Assembly: GCF_900156625.1 (NCBI RefSeq)
Contig: NZ_FTOB01000005.1
Coordinates: 62,001 to 126,000, forward strand
Direction: 5' to 3'
Length of the DNA stretch: 64,000 bases
From: Zobellia uliginosa
GTDB taxonomy: Bacteria; Bacteroidota; Bacteroidia; Flavobacteriales; Flavobacteriaceae
A program made the position numbers and the translations under genes. Below, piece by piece: positions 35,100-44,355 of this stretch. Below the pieces are notes generated by a model. The model was not told the DNA's origin. It saw only the letters and a program-made list of their open reading frames with translations, and made no database searches. Position 1 is the stretch's first letter; the number at the start of each line of letters is the position of its first letter.

Positions 35100-37094
35100 A
35101 TGATAAAAAAAAAGAAAATCGTTCTTCGTGATACTGGAGCCCATGAACATTCCGCAGGGGATGGGCATGACCAAGGGGGCAGTTGCTGTGATAGCCAAAA
35201 GAATACCAAGTCGAGCCGTATCAAACAATACACACCTGCGATCATAAGTTTTGTATTGTTGATGTCGGGCATTCTACTCGATTTTTTAAATGTGGGTTTT
35301 TTTAAGGACTGGCTCCGAATCGTTTGGTATGCAGTGGCCTATATTCCGGTAGGGTTTCCGGTCATGAAGCAAGGCTGGGAGAGTATATTAAAAGGTGATT
35401 TTTTTACGGAATTTTTCCTGATGTCGATTGCTACGGTCGGGGCATTCGCCATTGGCGAGTACCCCGAGGGGGTAGCGGTAATGCTTTTTTATACCGTGGG
35501 TGAATTGTTTCAACATTCGGCCGTAACAAAGGCAAGGGGAAATATAAAGGCTCTCTTGGATGTTAGGCCCAAATCGGCTACCGTTCTCCGTGATGGCAAT
35601 CCGGTTTCCGTAGCGCCCGAATCGGTAAAAATAGGGGAGCGTATTCAGGTACGGCTTGGTGAAAAAGTGCCCTTGGATGGAAAATTGGTATCGGAAAAAG
35701 CCAGCTTGAATACGGCGGCTATTTCCGGGGAAAGCAAACCCTCGACCATTCTTCAGGGTGAAGAGGTATATGCGGGAAGTATCAATCTTGACGGTGTTGT
35801 TGAAATTGTGACGACCAAGGAATTTAAGGATAGTTCCATTGCCCGTATACTTGACATGGTACAGAATGCTACGGCCCGTAAGTCGAAAACGGAACTGTTT
35901 ATCCGAAAGTTTGCCAAGATATATACGCCGATCGTGGTATTCTTGGCCATTGGCCTGACCTTGTTCCCTTACTTTTTTGTACAAGATTATATATTTAGCG
36001 AATGGCTGTACCGTGCGTTGATCTTCTTGGTAATCTCGTGTCCTTGCGCCTTGGTGATCTCCATTCCCTTGGGCTATTTTGGAGGGTTGGGGGCGGCCTC
36101 GCGCAACGGTATTCTGTTCAAGGGGGCTTCCTTTTTAGATACTATAACCAAAATCAACACTTTGGCCATCGACAAAACGGGTACTATGACCAAGGGGGTG
36201 TTCAAGATAAAGGATGTCGTAGTGTATTCCGAGGGCGGACCGACCAATGCCCCCGTGGCCGAACAGGATTTTATGCATTATCTCATGGCCATAGAGGCCC
36301 AATCCACCCATCCGATAGCCAAGGCTATCTTGGCCTATAAAAACGAAGGGGAAGGGCATAAGGCCCAAGATGTTTTTGAAGTTGCGGGTAAGGGGCTGAT
36401 AGGTACCGTTGACGGGAAATCGGTATTGGCAGGAAACGAGGCCCTAATGCTCGTTAATGGAATTGTCGTTCCGGAAGCAGTGCGTAACGTCGTTGAAAGT
36501 ACGGTTATGGTGGCTATTGAAGGAAAGTTTGCAGGCTATGTCGTGATTGCCGATGAGTTAAAGGAAGGAGCTATGGGGGCGGTCGAAAGCATTCGGAAGA
36601 TGGGCATTTCAAAAATTGTGATGCTGTCGGGCGATAAAGAGGCCATTACGCAAAAAGTAGCGGGAGAACTACATGTCGATTCGGCCATGGGCGGACTCCT
36701 GCCCGAAGATAAGCTTAAGGAAGTAGAACGATTAAAGGGCGTTGCCGGGGCAAAAGTGGCCTTTATCGGTGACGGTATCAACGATGCCCCGGTCTTGGCG
36801 GCCAGTGATCTGGGAATCGCCATGGGCGGTTTGGGCAGCGATGTGGCCATCGAGACCGCCGATGTGATCATACAAACGGACCAACCGGAAAAAGTGGTCC
36901 AAGCCGTTGCCATAGGAAGGTCTACACGCCGTATCGTTTGGCAAAATATCGGTTTGGCATTTGGGGTAAAGGCCTTTGTCTTGATTTTGGGGGCAGGGGG
37001 CGTCGCTACCATGTGGGAGGCGGTCTTTGCCGATGTGGGTGTTGCCTTATTAGCTGTTTTAAATGCCGTTCGATTGCAAAATATGAAATGGTAA
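35100..37094 (+). CDS. P1B-2-type zinc/cadmium/lead-exporting ATPase (ZntA-like)
   Basis: A 664-residue heavy-metal P-type ATPase of the inner membrane that pumps divalent ions out of the cytoplasm. The membrane metal site is C314-P-C316, the phosphorylated residue is D358 in DKTGT, and the hinge GDGINDAP is near residue 560. In the last two helices NIGLAFGVK and ADVGVALLAVLNA fit the Zn/Cd/Pb class. It lacks the usual ferredoxin-like metal domain; instead the N-terminus has a short His/Cys stretch (HEHSAGDGHDQGGSCCD). It has its own strong promoter. Confidence 0.94.
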   Translation: MIKKKKIVLRDTGAHEHSAGDGHDQGGSCCDSQKNTKSSRIKQYTPAIISFVLLMSGILLDFLNVGFFKDWLRIVWYAVAYIPVGFPVMKQGWESILKGDFFTEFFLMSIATVGAFAIGEYPEGVAVMLFYTVGELFQHSAVTKARGNIKALLDVRPKSATVLRDGNPVSVAPESVKIGERIQVRLGEKVPLDGKLVSEKASLNTAAISGESKPSTILQGEEVYAGSINLDGVVEIVTTKEFKDSSIARILDMVQNATARKSKTELFIRKFAKIYTPIVVFLAIGLTLFPYFFVQDYIFSEWLYRALIFLVISCPCALVISIPLGYFGGLGAASRNGILFKGASFLDTITKINTLAIDKTGTMTKGVFKIKDVVVYSEGGPTNAPVAEQDFMHYLMAIEAQSTHPIAKAILAYKNEGEGHKAQDVFEVAGKGLIGTVDGKSVLAGNEALMLVNGIVVPEAVRNVVESTVMVAIEGKFAGYVVIADELKEGAMGAVESIRKMGISKIVMLSGDKEAITQKVAGELHVDSAMGGLLPEDKLKEVERLKGVAGAKVAFIGDGINDAPVLAASDLGIAMGGLGSDVAIETADVIIQTDQPEKVVQAVAIGRSTRRIVWQNIGLAFGVKAFVLILGAGGVATMWEAVFADVGVALLAVLNAVRLQNMKW

Positions 37095-37232
37095 AAGAGG
37101 GGGAAGGTTCCTGTTTTGAGGGGGACTGATTTCTCAGGTGAAGGGAATATTGTTAAAATTGATAGATAGCCTAGTTAGGATTCTGTTAATGTAGTTTTTT
37201 TACGCATTTTTATAATCCAAACAACTAGTACC

Positions 37233-39614
37233 ATGCATTTAAAATTTACCAGCACGTTTTACGTGCTTCTTTTTGTATTGATGATTACGGAATTGGGGCT
37301 GGCCCAAGGTGGTGAAATCGAGATTACCGGTACGGTAGTCGAAAAGGGCGGCGGGCAACCGATAGCTTTTGCTACGGTCCTAGTAGGTGATAAGGCCACC
37401 CAAAAGGGTATCACGGGTACCACGACCCTTGATGACGGTTCGTTTAGCCTCAAGACCGAGGCCCGTAATTTTTTCATTGAAGTCAGTTTTATAGGTTTTG
37501 AGAAAAAAAAATTTGACGACCTCGTGCCCGCAAACGGTAAAATCGCTTTAGGACGGGTAGAACTCGGGCAAGATGCCCAACAGTTATCCGAAGTCGTGGT
37601 GGCAGGTGAGGTTTCACGAACCCAGTTCAAGTTAGATAAACGGGTATTCAATGTGGGCAAGGATATCAGTAGCACAGGTGCGAGTGCCCTTGAGGTGTTA
37701 AATAACGTGCCATCGGTGAACGTGAATATTGAAGGGCAGATAAGCTTACGCGGAAGCCAAGGCGTGCAAGTCTTGATAAATGGAAAACCTTCAATCCTTA
37801 CCGGAGAGGGAGGAAATGCCTTGGGGACGATTACTTCCGATATGATCGAAAGGGTGGAGGTCATTACCAACCCTTCGGCAAAATACGATGCGGAGGGAAC
37901 TTCGGGAATTATCAATATCGTTATAAAAAAGGAGGAACGTGAGGGACTTAATGGCTCTATTAGTTTAAATACGGGCTCTCCCGACAACCATAGTTTCGGC
38001 CTTAGCCTTAACCGCCGAACCGAACGCTTTAACCTTTTTAGTCAGTTAGGGGCCGGTTATAGGGAACTCCCCAGTGATGTAGAGAATATTAATAGAGATT
38101 TGACCGATGGTTCTTCCATCTCTTCTGTGGGCGAAGAGTTCAGGAATGAGGAATTTTACAATGTTATCCTAGGAACGGATTACTATATCAACGAGAATAA
38201 CGTGCTGACCTTGTCGGGAAATTTTGCCTACGAAATTGAAGATCAGCCCTCAAGCACCAATTTTAAGGCTTGGGATACGAATGACGAGTTGGTCTCTGAA
38301 TGGGAACGTACCGAAACGACCGAGGCTACGAATCCGAAATACCAATATGAACTGCAATACAAAAGTGATTTTAAAGATCACGAAGATCACGATCTTTTGT
38401 TCAGTGCCTTGGGGAATTTCTTTGGGAAGGACCAATCTTCCGATTTTGAAGACCTGACCGTTTTCGGGGAAGATCGTGATGGTGTGCAACGAACAAGAAC
38501 CGAGTTTAAGGAAGCGGAGTATACTTTTAAGTTAGATTATACCCGGCCATTTAATGAAGAGTGGACCATGGAAACCGGGGGGCAATATGTCATGAACGAT
38601 GTCAGCAACGATTATGAGGTAGAAGATTTTGTGTTGGGGGAGTATCAATCCAATCCAAACTTGACCAATGTTTTTGAGTACGATCAAAAGGTTATGGCCT
38701 TTTACGGTACAGCGGCATATGAAGGTAATAAATGGGGGGTAAAGGCCGGTGTACGAGCGGAACAGACCCATCTCAATACCTTGTTGAAGAATACCGATGA
38801 AAAGAATGGGCAGAAGTATACCAATATTTTCCCGAGTGCCCATACGTCCTATAAATTCACTGATCAGGTCTCCATGCAGGCAGGGTATTCCCGTAGGGTG
38901 TACAGACCCGATTTATGGGATTTGAACCCCTTTTTTAATATCAGGAACAACTTTAATATCCGTAAAGGTAATCCCGGTTTGCAGCCCGAATTCACCGATT
39001 CATACGAGATAACGAGCATTTATGTTTTGGGTAAGGCATCCCTCAACTTTAGTGTTTATCACCGTTATACTACCGAAGTAATCGAATCTATTTATACTTT
39101 TGATGATGACGTGAAAATTAGTAGTTCCGAAAATATTGGAACGAACAAGGCCACAGGGGTGGAGTTTAATGGAAAATACAGTCCGGTAAAATGGTTTACC
39201 GCCACTACCGATTTAAACTATAATAGGTTTGTAAGGGATGGAAGCCTAGGTGAGCAAGTGTTCGACTTTACCGCTGACCGATGGTCGGGCAAGCTCATGG
39301 CCAAGATCAAGATGCCGGCCGATATTGATTTTGAGGCAACCGGAAATTATCAGAGTGGTTATGAAACCATTCAGGGCAGAACCAGTGAAAACCTATTTTT
39401 AGACCTCGGTGCCCGTAAAAAAATATTGAAGGGCAAGGGCGTAGTGAATATAGGGGTGAGGGATGCCTTTGCTTCTCGGGTAAACGAAACGGAAACTATA
39501 CAGGAAGATTTTTCAAGTTATAGCCGAAGACAACGTGGTAGGTTTATTACTTTTGGCTTCAGTTACGGTTTCGGTAAAGGCGAGGCCATGGAATATTCCG
39601 GTAGAAGAAGATAA
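37233..39614 (+). CDS. TonB-dependent outer-membrane receptor (OMP beta-barrel family)
   Basis: A 793-residue outer-membrane receptor. A signal peptide (about 1-25, ending ELGLAQ) is followed by a carboxypeptidase-regulatory-like domain (about 28-115), a plug domain (about 120-230, with NVPSVNVNIEGQISLRGSQGVQVLINGKPS), and a beta-barrel to the C-terminus. The barrel ends in GKGEAMEYSGRRR without a terminal aromatic, as in related Bacteroidota proteins. The substrate is unknown. Its place behind the zinc efflux genes suggests a metal- or siderophore-linked role, which is inference. No SusD partner is present, so it is not a glycan-uptake pair. Confidence 0.9.
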   Translation: MHLKFTSTFYVLLFVLMITELGLAQGGEIEITGTVVEKGGGQPIAFATVLVGDKATQKGITGTTTLDDGSFSLKTEARNFFIEVSFIGFEKKKFDDLVPANGKIALGRVELGQDAQQLSEVVVAGEVSRTQFKLDKRVFNVGKDISSTGASALEVLNNVPSVNVNIEGQISLRGSQGVQVLINGKPSILTGEGGNALGTITSDMIERVEVITNPSAKYDAEGTSGIINIVIKKEEREGLNGSISLNTGSPDNHSFGLSLNRRTERFNLFSQLGAGYRELPSDVENINRDLTDGSSISSVGEEFRNEEFYNVILGTDYYINENNVLTLSGNFAYEIEDQPSSTNFKAWDTNDELVSEWERTETTEATNPKYQYELQYKSDFKDHEDHDLLFSALGNFFGKDQSSDFEDLTVFGEDRDGVQRTRTEFKEAEYTFKLDYTRPFNEEWTMETGGQYVMNDVSNDYEVEDFVLGEYQSNPNLTNVFEYDQKVMAFYGTAAYEGNKWGVKAGVRAEQTHLNTLLKNTDEKNGQKYTNIFPSAHTSYKFTDQVSMQAGYSRRVYRPDLWDLNPFFNIRNNFNIRKGNPGLQPEFTDSYEITSIYVLGKASLNFSVYHRYTTEVIESIYTFDDDVKISSSENIGTNKATGVEFNGKYSPVKWFTATTDLNYNRFVRDGSLGEQVFDFTADRWSGKLMAKIKMPADIDFEATGNYQSGYETIQGRTSENLFLDLGARKKILKGKGVVNIGVRDAFASRVNETETIQEDFSSYSRRQRGRFITFGFSYGFGKGEAMEYSGRRR

Positions 39615-39636
39615 ATCAACCAATTAAAGACTAAAA

Positions 39637-40146
39637 ATGGGAAGAAAAACGGAAGAAAAAATGCGCACCTATCACCGTTACCTCGGCTTTTTCTTGGCCG
39701 GTATAATGGCCATGTACGCCATAAGTGGTATTATCTTGATTTTCAGGGATACCGATTTTCTCAAGAAAGAGGTTGCCGTTGAAAAAACGATACAACCCAA
39801 TGTTAAGGCTGACGACCTGGGCAAGATGCTCAAAATAAAACACTTTAAGTTACAAAAGGAAGAGAATGGTATCGTACACTTTGAAGGCGGTTCTTATGAC
39901 AGTAAAACGGGCTTGGCCTCGTATACCCTTAAAACATTGCCTTTCGTTTTGGACAAAATGACCAAGGTACATAAGGCAACCTCTAGCCAACCCTTGTTTT
40001 TTCTGAATATTTTCTTTGGGGCTTCCTTGCTTTTCTTTGTGATATCGGCCTTTTGGATGTTCAGGCCCAGTGCCCCGATTTTTAAAAAAGGGCTCTATTT
40101 TGCCTTGGGCGGCCTACTTCTTACCTTGATCTTGCTTTTTGTCTGA
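39637..40146 (+). CDS. Small PepSY-like membrane protein
   Basis: A 169-residue protein with a first membrane segment (about residues 17-37, in RTYHRYLGFFLAGIMAMYAISGIILIF), a periplasmic domain of about 75 residues, and two more segments at the C-terminus (about 118-140 and 147-168). The layout and the RxYHRYLGFF start fit the PepSY-associated membrane family often found beside TonB receptors and iron-siderophore uptake genes. It starts 22 bases after the receptor stop, so the two probably share a transcript. It abuts the convergent regulator gene with no spacer. Confidence 0.75.
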   Translation: MGRKTEEKMRTYHRYLGFFLAGIMAMYAISGIILIFRDTDFLKKEVAVEKTIQPNVKADDLGKMLKIKHFKLQKEENGIVHFEGGSYDSKTGLASYTLKTLPFVLDKMTKVHKATSSQPLFFLNIFFGASLLFFVISAFWMFRPSAPIFKKGLYFALGGLLLTLILLFV

Positions 40147-40791
40147 TCAAGAATCGAGAAGTCCGATTTTAATGGCATGCTTGGTCAGACCGGCCAGGTT
40201 TTTTACCTGCAGTTTTGAGATGAGGTTCTTGCGGTAGCTTTCTATGGTATGTTTGCTTAAATAGAGCTTATCGGCAATTTCTTGGGTGGTGTATTCGTCG
40301 GCAATGAGCTTTAAGACTTCCTTTTCACGGTCGGTAAGATGCACTTCGTCTTGCTTCTTGTTTTCGAACATGGCATCGGTATAGGCTTGTTTGATTTCCT
40401 GTGAGAAATACTTTTCGCCCTTGACAATGGTGCGCATGGCGGTTAAGAGTTCGTCTTTTTCGGCGTTTTTGGGTACATAGCCGTCTACATTGTTTTGGAT
40501 CAGTTTTTCGATCATACTTCCGTCAATATGCATACTTACTACCAAGGTCTTTAGGCTTGGGTGCTTTTCCTTCACCGCGCGGTTTAAGGCTATGCCGTCC
40601 ATTTCGGGCATACTGAGGTCGGTTATCAATAAATGGAGGTCGTCGGTGCCATTGATCTCTAGGTATTTGACGACTTGTTTTCCGTTTTTGGCCGTGGTCC
40701 TTACCGAAAATTCAGGTGCATCGTTCAAGATGCTTAGGAGACCGTCAATGAACATTTTGTGGTCATCTGCTATGATGAGGTTATATTTCAT
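40147..40791 (-). CDS. LuxR-type response regulator
   Basis: A 214-residue regulator with a complete receiver domain: acidic pair Asp9-Asp10, phosphate acceptor Asp58 (LLITDLSMPEMDG), and the C-terminal LuxR helix-turn-helix (LTDREKEVLKLIADEYTTQEIADKL). Its start overlaps the histidine kinase stop by 11 bases, so it is the cognate partner. It could bind the inverted repeat upstream of the operon (43291-43314), but that is not shown. Confidence 0.94.
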   Translation of the reverse strand: MKYNLIIADDHKMFIDGLLSILNDAPEFSVRTTAKNGKQVVKYLEINGTDDLHLLITDLSMPEMDGIALNRAVKEKHPSLKTLVVSMHIDGSMIEKLIQNNVDGYVPKNAEKDELLTAMRTIVKGEKYFSQEIKQAYTDAMFENKKQDEVHLTDREKEVLKLIADEYTTQEIADKLYLSKHTIESYRKNLISKLQVKNLAGLTKHAIKIGLLDS

Positions 40792-42769
40792 GTGAAGTGG
40801 ATTTTATGGGAATTTCTATGGAAATAACAGTGCCCCTGTTTTGTAATGAGTCGATGTGAAACGTACCGTTCATATGGCTTATCCTGCTTCGTATATTCTC
40901 AAAACCGATACCTTCTTTTACTTCATGTGGGGCAAATCCTTTTCCGTCGTCTTCAAAGAGAAGTGATAATTCCTTTTCCAGCAGGTTCAAGTGGATGTCG
41001 ACCCGATTTGCTTCGGCATGTTTGAGGGTATTGGTCATCAATTCTTGAATGACCTTGAACAGTTCCATTTGGGTCATGTCATCAATGCCGTTGATATCCG
41101 CTTCGGGATGGGGGTGAAAACCGATTTCAAGTTTTCCGCTACGGGAAATGGAGCCAATGTATTCCCTGATAAGCTCTGAAAAAGCATGTTGCTTGAATTT
41201 TTTGGGGATAAGCGTATGCGATATATCGCGCACCAGTTGGTAGGTTTCGTCCAACTGATGGTTAATTTCCTTCCACTTGGAAGATTCCTTGGTCAGGGAA
41301 GCTACCTGCAGCTTGATTCCGGCTAGGTTTCCGCCTATACTATCATGTAATTCTTGGGCGATTCTTTTGCGCTCCTCGTCTTGGCCTTCTATAGCGGCCT
41401 TGATCAGGTTGAGCTCTTGCTCTTGTTTTAGGGCCGTAACCTTTTGCTGGTTTATGACTTCTTGTTTTTTCGTCAGTTCGCTTTGGGCCTGAATTTTTTG
41501 ATAGTAAACATAAAGTAAGGCAATAATGGGGATCAATATGATTAAAAAGCCGATAAGAAATGCGTTCTTAATCGTTTTTTGCCTTTCCAATTCAGCGTTT
41601 TTGGCGATTTGCTCCTCTTCAAGACTTGAAATCGTTTTTTCTTTTTCCAGGGTTTCGTATTGAATTTCGAGCTCTTTAATGATCTCCCGTTGTTGTTTGG
41701 CCGTGATCTTATTGTTGACACGGAACAATTGGGTCATTGCCGCATAAGCGTTTTTGTAGTCTTCCAATTGCGAAAAACTCCTGGCCTGCATCGTTAAGGT
41801 CTCCTTTTGGAACTGTAAGTTTTCGCGGTCTATGGCATTGATATAGGCAATGCTTAGGGCTATGTTCGCGGTTTCGTACATCCCTTCCAGGTAATAGAGC
41901 TTGGCCAATAGTAGCGAACCTTCAAAATATATGGCGGTAAGGTCGTTTGCCAAAGCTTGGTTTCGAACGGATTCATACTCTTGAAATGCCTTTTCGATAT
42001 CTCCTGTTGCTTGGGCCAGTTTGGCCTGTTCAAGTTTAGCTGCAAGTTCCTTTTCAAAATCCTTAAAGTCGGTGGCCATACGCAAGGCCTCGTCATATTG
42101 TGTTTTGGCCAACTCGTATTCTTGTTTCATCAAATGGGCATTGCCCATAAATATTTGGGCCTGTATGGTCAGTTCCGGAAACATGGTGCCAAAATCCATA
42201 ATGGCCTTTGTCAGGGTTTCAAGGGCTTTATCGCTTTCCGAGTTTTGTATGTAGCTATGGGCCAGGCCGATTTTGTTCTTGTATTGTAACTCTTCCGAAT
42301 GGGCAGCTTCGGCATCTTTTAGGCCTTTGATGTGCCACTCTACCGATTTGTCCAAGAGACCGTTGATATGACTTCCGATACCCAAAAAGTAATGCGCTTT
42401 GGCATAGTGCAATCGCTTAGAGGCATCCGGTTTGTCCCAATTACCGAGTTCCTTGATGTACAGGTTACCGTAGTGTAGGATCGAATCGGTATTTCCCCTT
42501 TTGATATGTTGTTCTGCCAATTGCTCAAAAACGGAAAAGCGCTGGCTCCCGTAATCGGCATTGTTTAGGGCCTCGTAGTATGAGGTTAGTGATTCTTCCT
42601 TGTTGTTCGGAATGGTAGAGAAGGTATTTATTTGGACCTTGTCCGTGTTTGTGGAATCACGATCGGCTTCTTGGGCCTTCACGGGCGATATTCCCAAGAA
42701 GAAAATCAGGGCGGTAATCGCGAGTAGGCGAATGCTAGGGGCGATATGTAGGCTGTATTTTGTTTTCAG
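40781..42769 (-). CDS. Sensor histidine kinase with TPR sensor domain
   Basis: A membrane histidine kinase of the HisKA_3 type. After an export signal it has about 350 residues of TPR-like helices in the periplasm, one membrane segment (KNAFLIGFLIILIPIIALLY), a coiled coil, the phospho-acceptor box (RKRIAQELHDSIGGNLAG), the N box (ELMTNTLKHAEANRV) and the G box (EDDGKGF). No ATG, GTG or TTG gives a full signal peptide. The TTG at 42697 cuts it, while the frame upstream reads KTKYSLHIAPS-IRLLAITALIFFLG, so a CTG at 42769 is proposed as the start. Confidence 0.88.
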   Translation of the reverse strand: MKTKYSLHIAPSIRLLAITALIFFLGISPVKAQEADRDSTNTDKVQINTFSTIPNNKEESLTSYYEALNNADYGSQRFSVFEQLAEQHIKRGNTDSILHYGNLYIKELGNWDKPDASKRLHYAKAHYFLGIGSHINGLLDKSVEWHIKGLKDAEAAHSEELQYKNKIGLAHSYIQNSESDKALETLTKAIMDFGTMFPELTIQAQIFMGNAHLMKQEYELAKTQYDEALRMATDFKDFEKELAAKLEQAKLAQATGDIEKAFQEYESVRNQALANDLTAIYFEGSLLLAKLYYLEGMYETANIALSIAYINAIDRENLQFQKETLTMQARSFSQLEDYKNAYAAMTQLFRVNNKITAKQQREIIKELEIQYETLEKEKTISSLEEEQIAKNAELERQKTIKNAFLIGFLIILIPIIALLYVYYQKIQAQSELTKKQEVINQQKVTALKQEQELNLIKAAIEGQDEERKRIAQELHDSIGGNLAGIKLQVASLTKESSKWKEINHQLDETYQLVRDISHTLIPKKFKQHAFSELIREYIGSISRSGKLEIGFHPHPEADINGIDDMTQMELFKVIQELMTNTLKHAEANRVDIHLNLLEKELSLLFEDDGKGFAPHEVKEGIGFENIRSRISHMNGTFHIDSLQNRGTVISIEIPIKSTSHEI

Positions 42770-42779
42770 TGCTTCGGTT

Positions 42780-43274
42780 TTATCCTGGGAGGTACGTACG
42801 TTTTAAATGGTTCCCTTCCAATTCAACAACTTTTTTCTCGATATATTTTAACAATTCGGGGCAATCACTTTGGTAATCGTCGCAAATTACGGTTTTTGAC
42901 TTTTTACCCGTGCGCAAGGTGACAATTAGTTGACTGGTACAAGAGGTGTCGGTACCGTAGTACGATTCTAAGTCCCAGAATCCGCTGGCCTCTAATTTCT
43001 TAAAAAAACCTATGGTCTGTAAGCTGTCTAAAAAGGTTTGGCTGTTATTGTTATGGGTTGAGGTCTCAAAATTGGAGGCGATGCCCGGAATGTGGGAAAT
43101 TTTGTTCCGGGTAAGTTTGAACGAATCGAAATGAAAGGCGCCCCGCTGGACCAATAGGGTATACTGTTCGGGTTTTCCAAAATGGCCCGAATCATGTGCT
43201 TTGTTCGATTTGTTGTTGTAGTACGCGGCCACGGCCAGACAAATGCATAAAAGTGTTGGGTAGATGTATTTCAT
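42780..43274 (-). CDS. Exported protein of unknown function in a two-component operon
   Basis: A 164-residue protein that I do not recognise firmly. The N-terminus MKYIYPTLLCICLAVAAYY is a signal peptide or anchor. The C-terminal part holds DTSCTSQLIVTLRTGKKSKTVICDDYQSDCPELLKYIEKKV with three Cys. There is a loose resemblance to DUF6438-type domains, which is weak. It is the first gene of the operon, 10 bases before the proposed start of the kinase, so it may sense or modulate the signal. The upstream region has an inverted repeat and a GC hairpin. Confidence 0.75.
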   Translation of the reverse strand: MKYIYPTLLCICLAVAAYYNNKSNKAHDSGHFGKPEQYTLLVQRGAFHFDSFKLTRNKISHIPGIASNFETSTHNNNSQTFLDSLQTIGFFKKLEASGFWDLESYYGTDTSCTSQLIVTLRTGKKSKTVICDDYQSDCPELLKYIEKKVVELEGNHLKRTYLPG

Positions 43275-43290
43275 TGTTCAGGTTCTTGAT

Positions 43291-43314
43291 GGTACAAATG
43301 TCATATTTTGTACC
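43291..43314. promoter_or_regulatory. Perfect inverted repeat upstream of the two-component operon
   Basis: GGTACAAA and TTTGTACC form a perfect 8-bp inverted repeat around an 8-base spacer, 17-40 bases before the first start codon. On the minus strand it covers a near -7 element (GACATTTG). It is a good candidate operator, most simply for autoregulation by the LuxR-type regulator of the same operon. Confidence 0.6.
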
Positions 43315-43347
43315 ACCCCGGTAAATACCTGTAACCGTGAAATCATA

Positions 43348-43365
43348 CCCCCTGAAAACGGGGGG
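43348..43365 (-). terminator. GC hairpin between ypdA and the two-component operon
   Basis: CCCCC and GGGGG(G) pair around a 7-base loop. On the minus strand it lies 10 bases past the ypdA stop. It lacks a T tract, so it may be a weak terminator or a leader structure of the downstream operon. Confidence 0.4.
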
Positions 43366-43374
43366 CTGTAAATT

Positions 43375-44355
43375 TTAGGTTTTGCTGATTTCCTCTTCCT
43401 TAAGGATAGATGCAATGATGAGTTTGGCGTGTATCCTAGAATTTTCTATAAACCACTTGTGGGTTTCCATGCCTCCGCAGATAACCCCTGCCAAATAAAT
43501 TCCGGAGACATTGGTCTCCATGGTCTCGGGATCGTATTGGGGCAATTTTTTTTCGTCATCTGAAAGTTTGACTCCCATACGTGTCAAGAAATCAAAATTC
43601 GGCTTGTAACCTGTCAAGGCCAATACAAAGTCGTTTTCTAAAATGATAGTACCCTCAGGGGTATCGACAACGATTTCATTTGGGCGAACTTCTTTGAGCA
43701 CCGAATTGTAATACGCCTTGATACTGCCCTCTTCGATACGGTTGATGATATCGGGACGTACCCAATATTTTACGCGTTGGCCCACTTCGTTTCCCCTTAT
43801 GATCAGTGACACTTCGGCCCCCTTGCGCCAACATTCCAAAGCTGCGTCGATGGCGGAATTGCTAGCGCCCACAACGGCTAGTTTTTGATGGGCGTAATAA
43901 TGCGGGTCATTGTAGTAATGGGCAATTTTAGGCAGATCTTCTCCCGGTATGTTCAGTGTATTGGGCAGGTCGTAAAACCCTGTGGCCACAATAACCTTGT
44001 CGGCGGTATAGCTTTGTTTGCTAGTAGCGATGCTAAAACTTCTGTTGGTCTTTTCAACTTTTTCAACTTTTTCGAACAGGCGTATGTTCAGCTTGTTGGA
44101 ACTAACGATTCTTCGATAGTACTCTAGGGCCTCATTTCGCTTGGGTTTCGCCTCTTTACTGATGAAAGGTATTTCATCGATTTCAAGCTTTTCCGAAGAA
44201 GAAAAAAACTGCATGTTCTGTGGGTAGTTGAACAAGGAGTTTACAATAGGACCTTTTTCAAGGATAACGTAATCCAGTCCTTTTTTTTTGGCTTCAAGTC
44301 CGCATGCGATTCCTATAGGTCCACCTCCTATAATTACAACTCGAAAATGCTCCAT
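43375..44355 (-). CDS. ypdA: YpdA-type bacillithiol disulfide reductase
   Basis: A 326-residue flavoprotein of the thioredoxin-reductase-like class, without the redox CxxC. The FAD motif IIGGGPIGIACGLEA is at the N-terminus, and the NADPH motif VVGASNSAIDAALE is in the middle. The C-terminal GIYLAGVICGGMETHKWFIENSR is characteristic of YpdA, which reduces bacillithiol disulfide. Several flavobacteria make bacillithiol, which fits, although no bsh gene is in this window. Its start overlaps the rpe stop by 22 bases. Confidence 0.9.
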   Translation of the reverse strand: MEHFRVVIIGGGPIGIACGLEAKKKGLDYVILEKGPIVNSLFNYPQNMQFFSSSEKLEIDEIPFISKEAKPKRNEALEYYRRIVSSNKLNIRLFEKVEKVEKTNRSFSIATSKQSYTADKVIVATGFYDLPNTLNIPGEDLPKIAHYYNDPHYYAHQKLAVVGASNSAIDAALECWRKGAEVSLIIRGNEVGQRVKYWVRPDIINRIEEGSIKAYYNSVLKEVRPNEIVVDTPEGTIILENDFVLALTGYKPNFDFLTRMGVKLSDDEKKLPQYDPETMETNVSGIYLAGVICGGMETHKWFIENSRIHAKLIIASILKEEEISKT

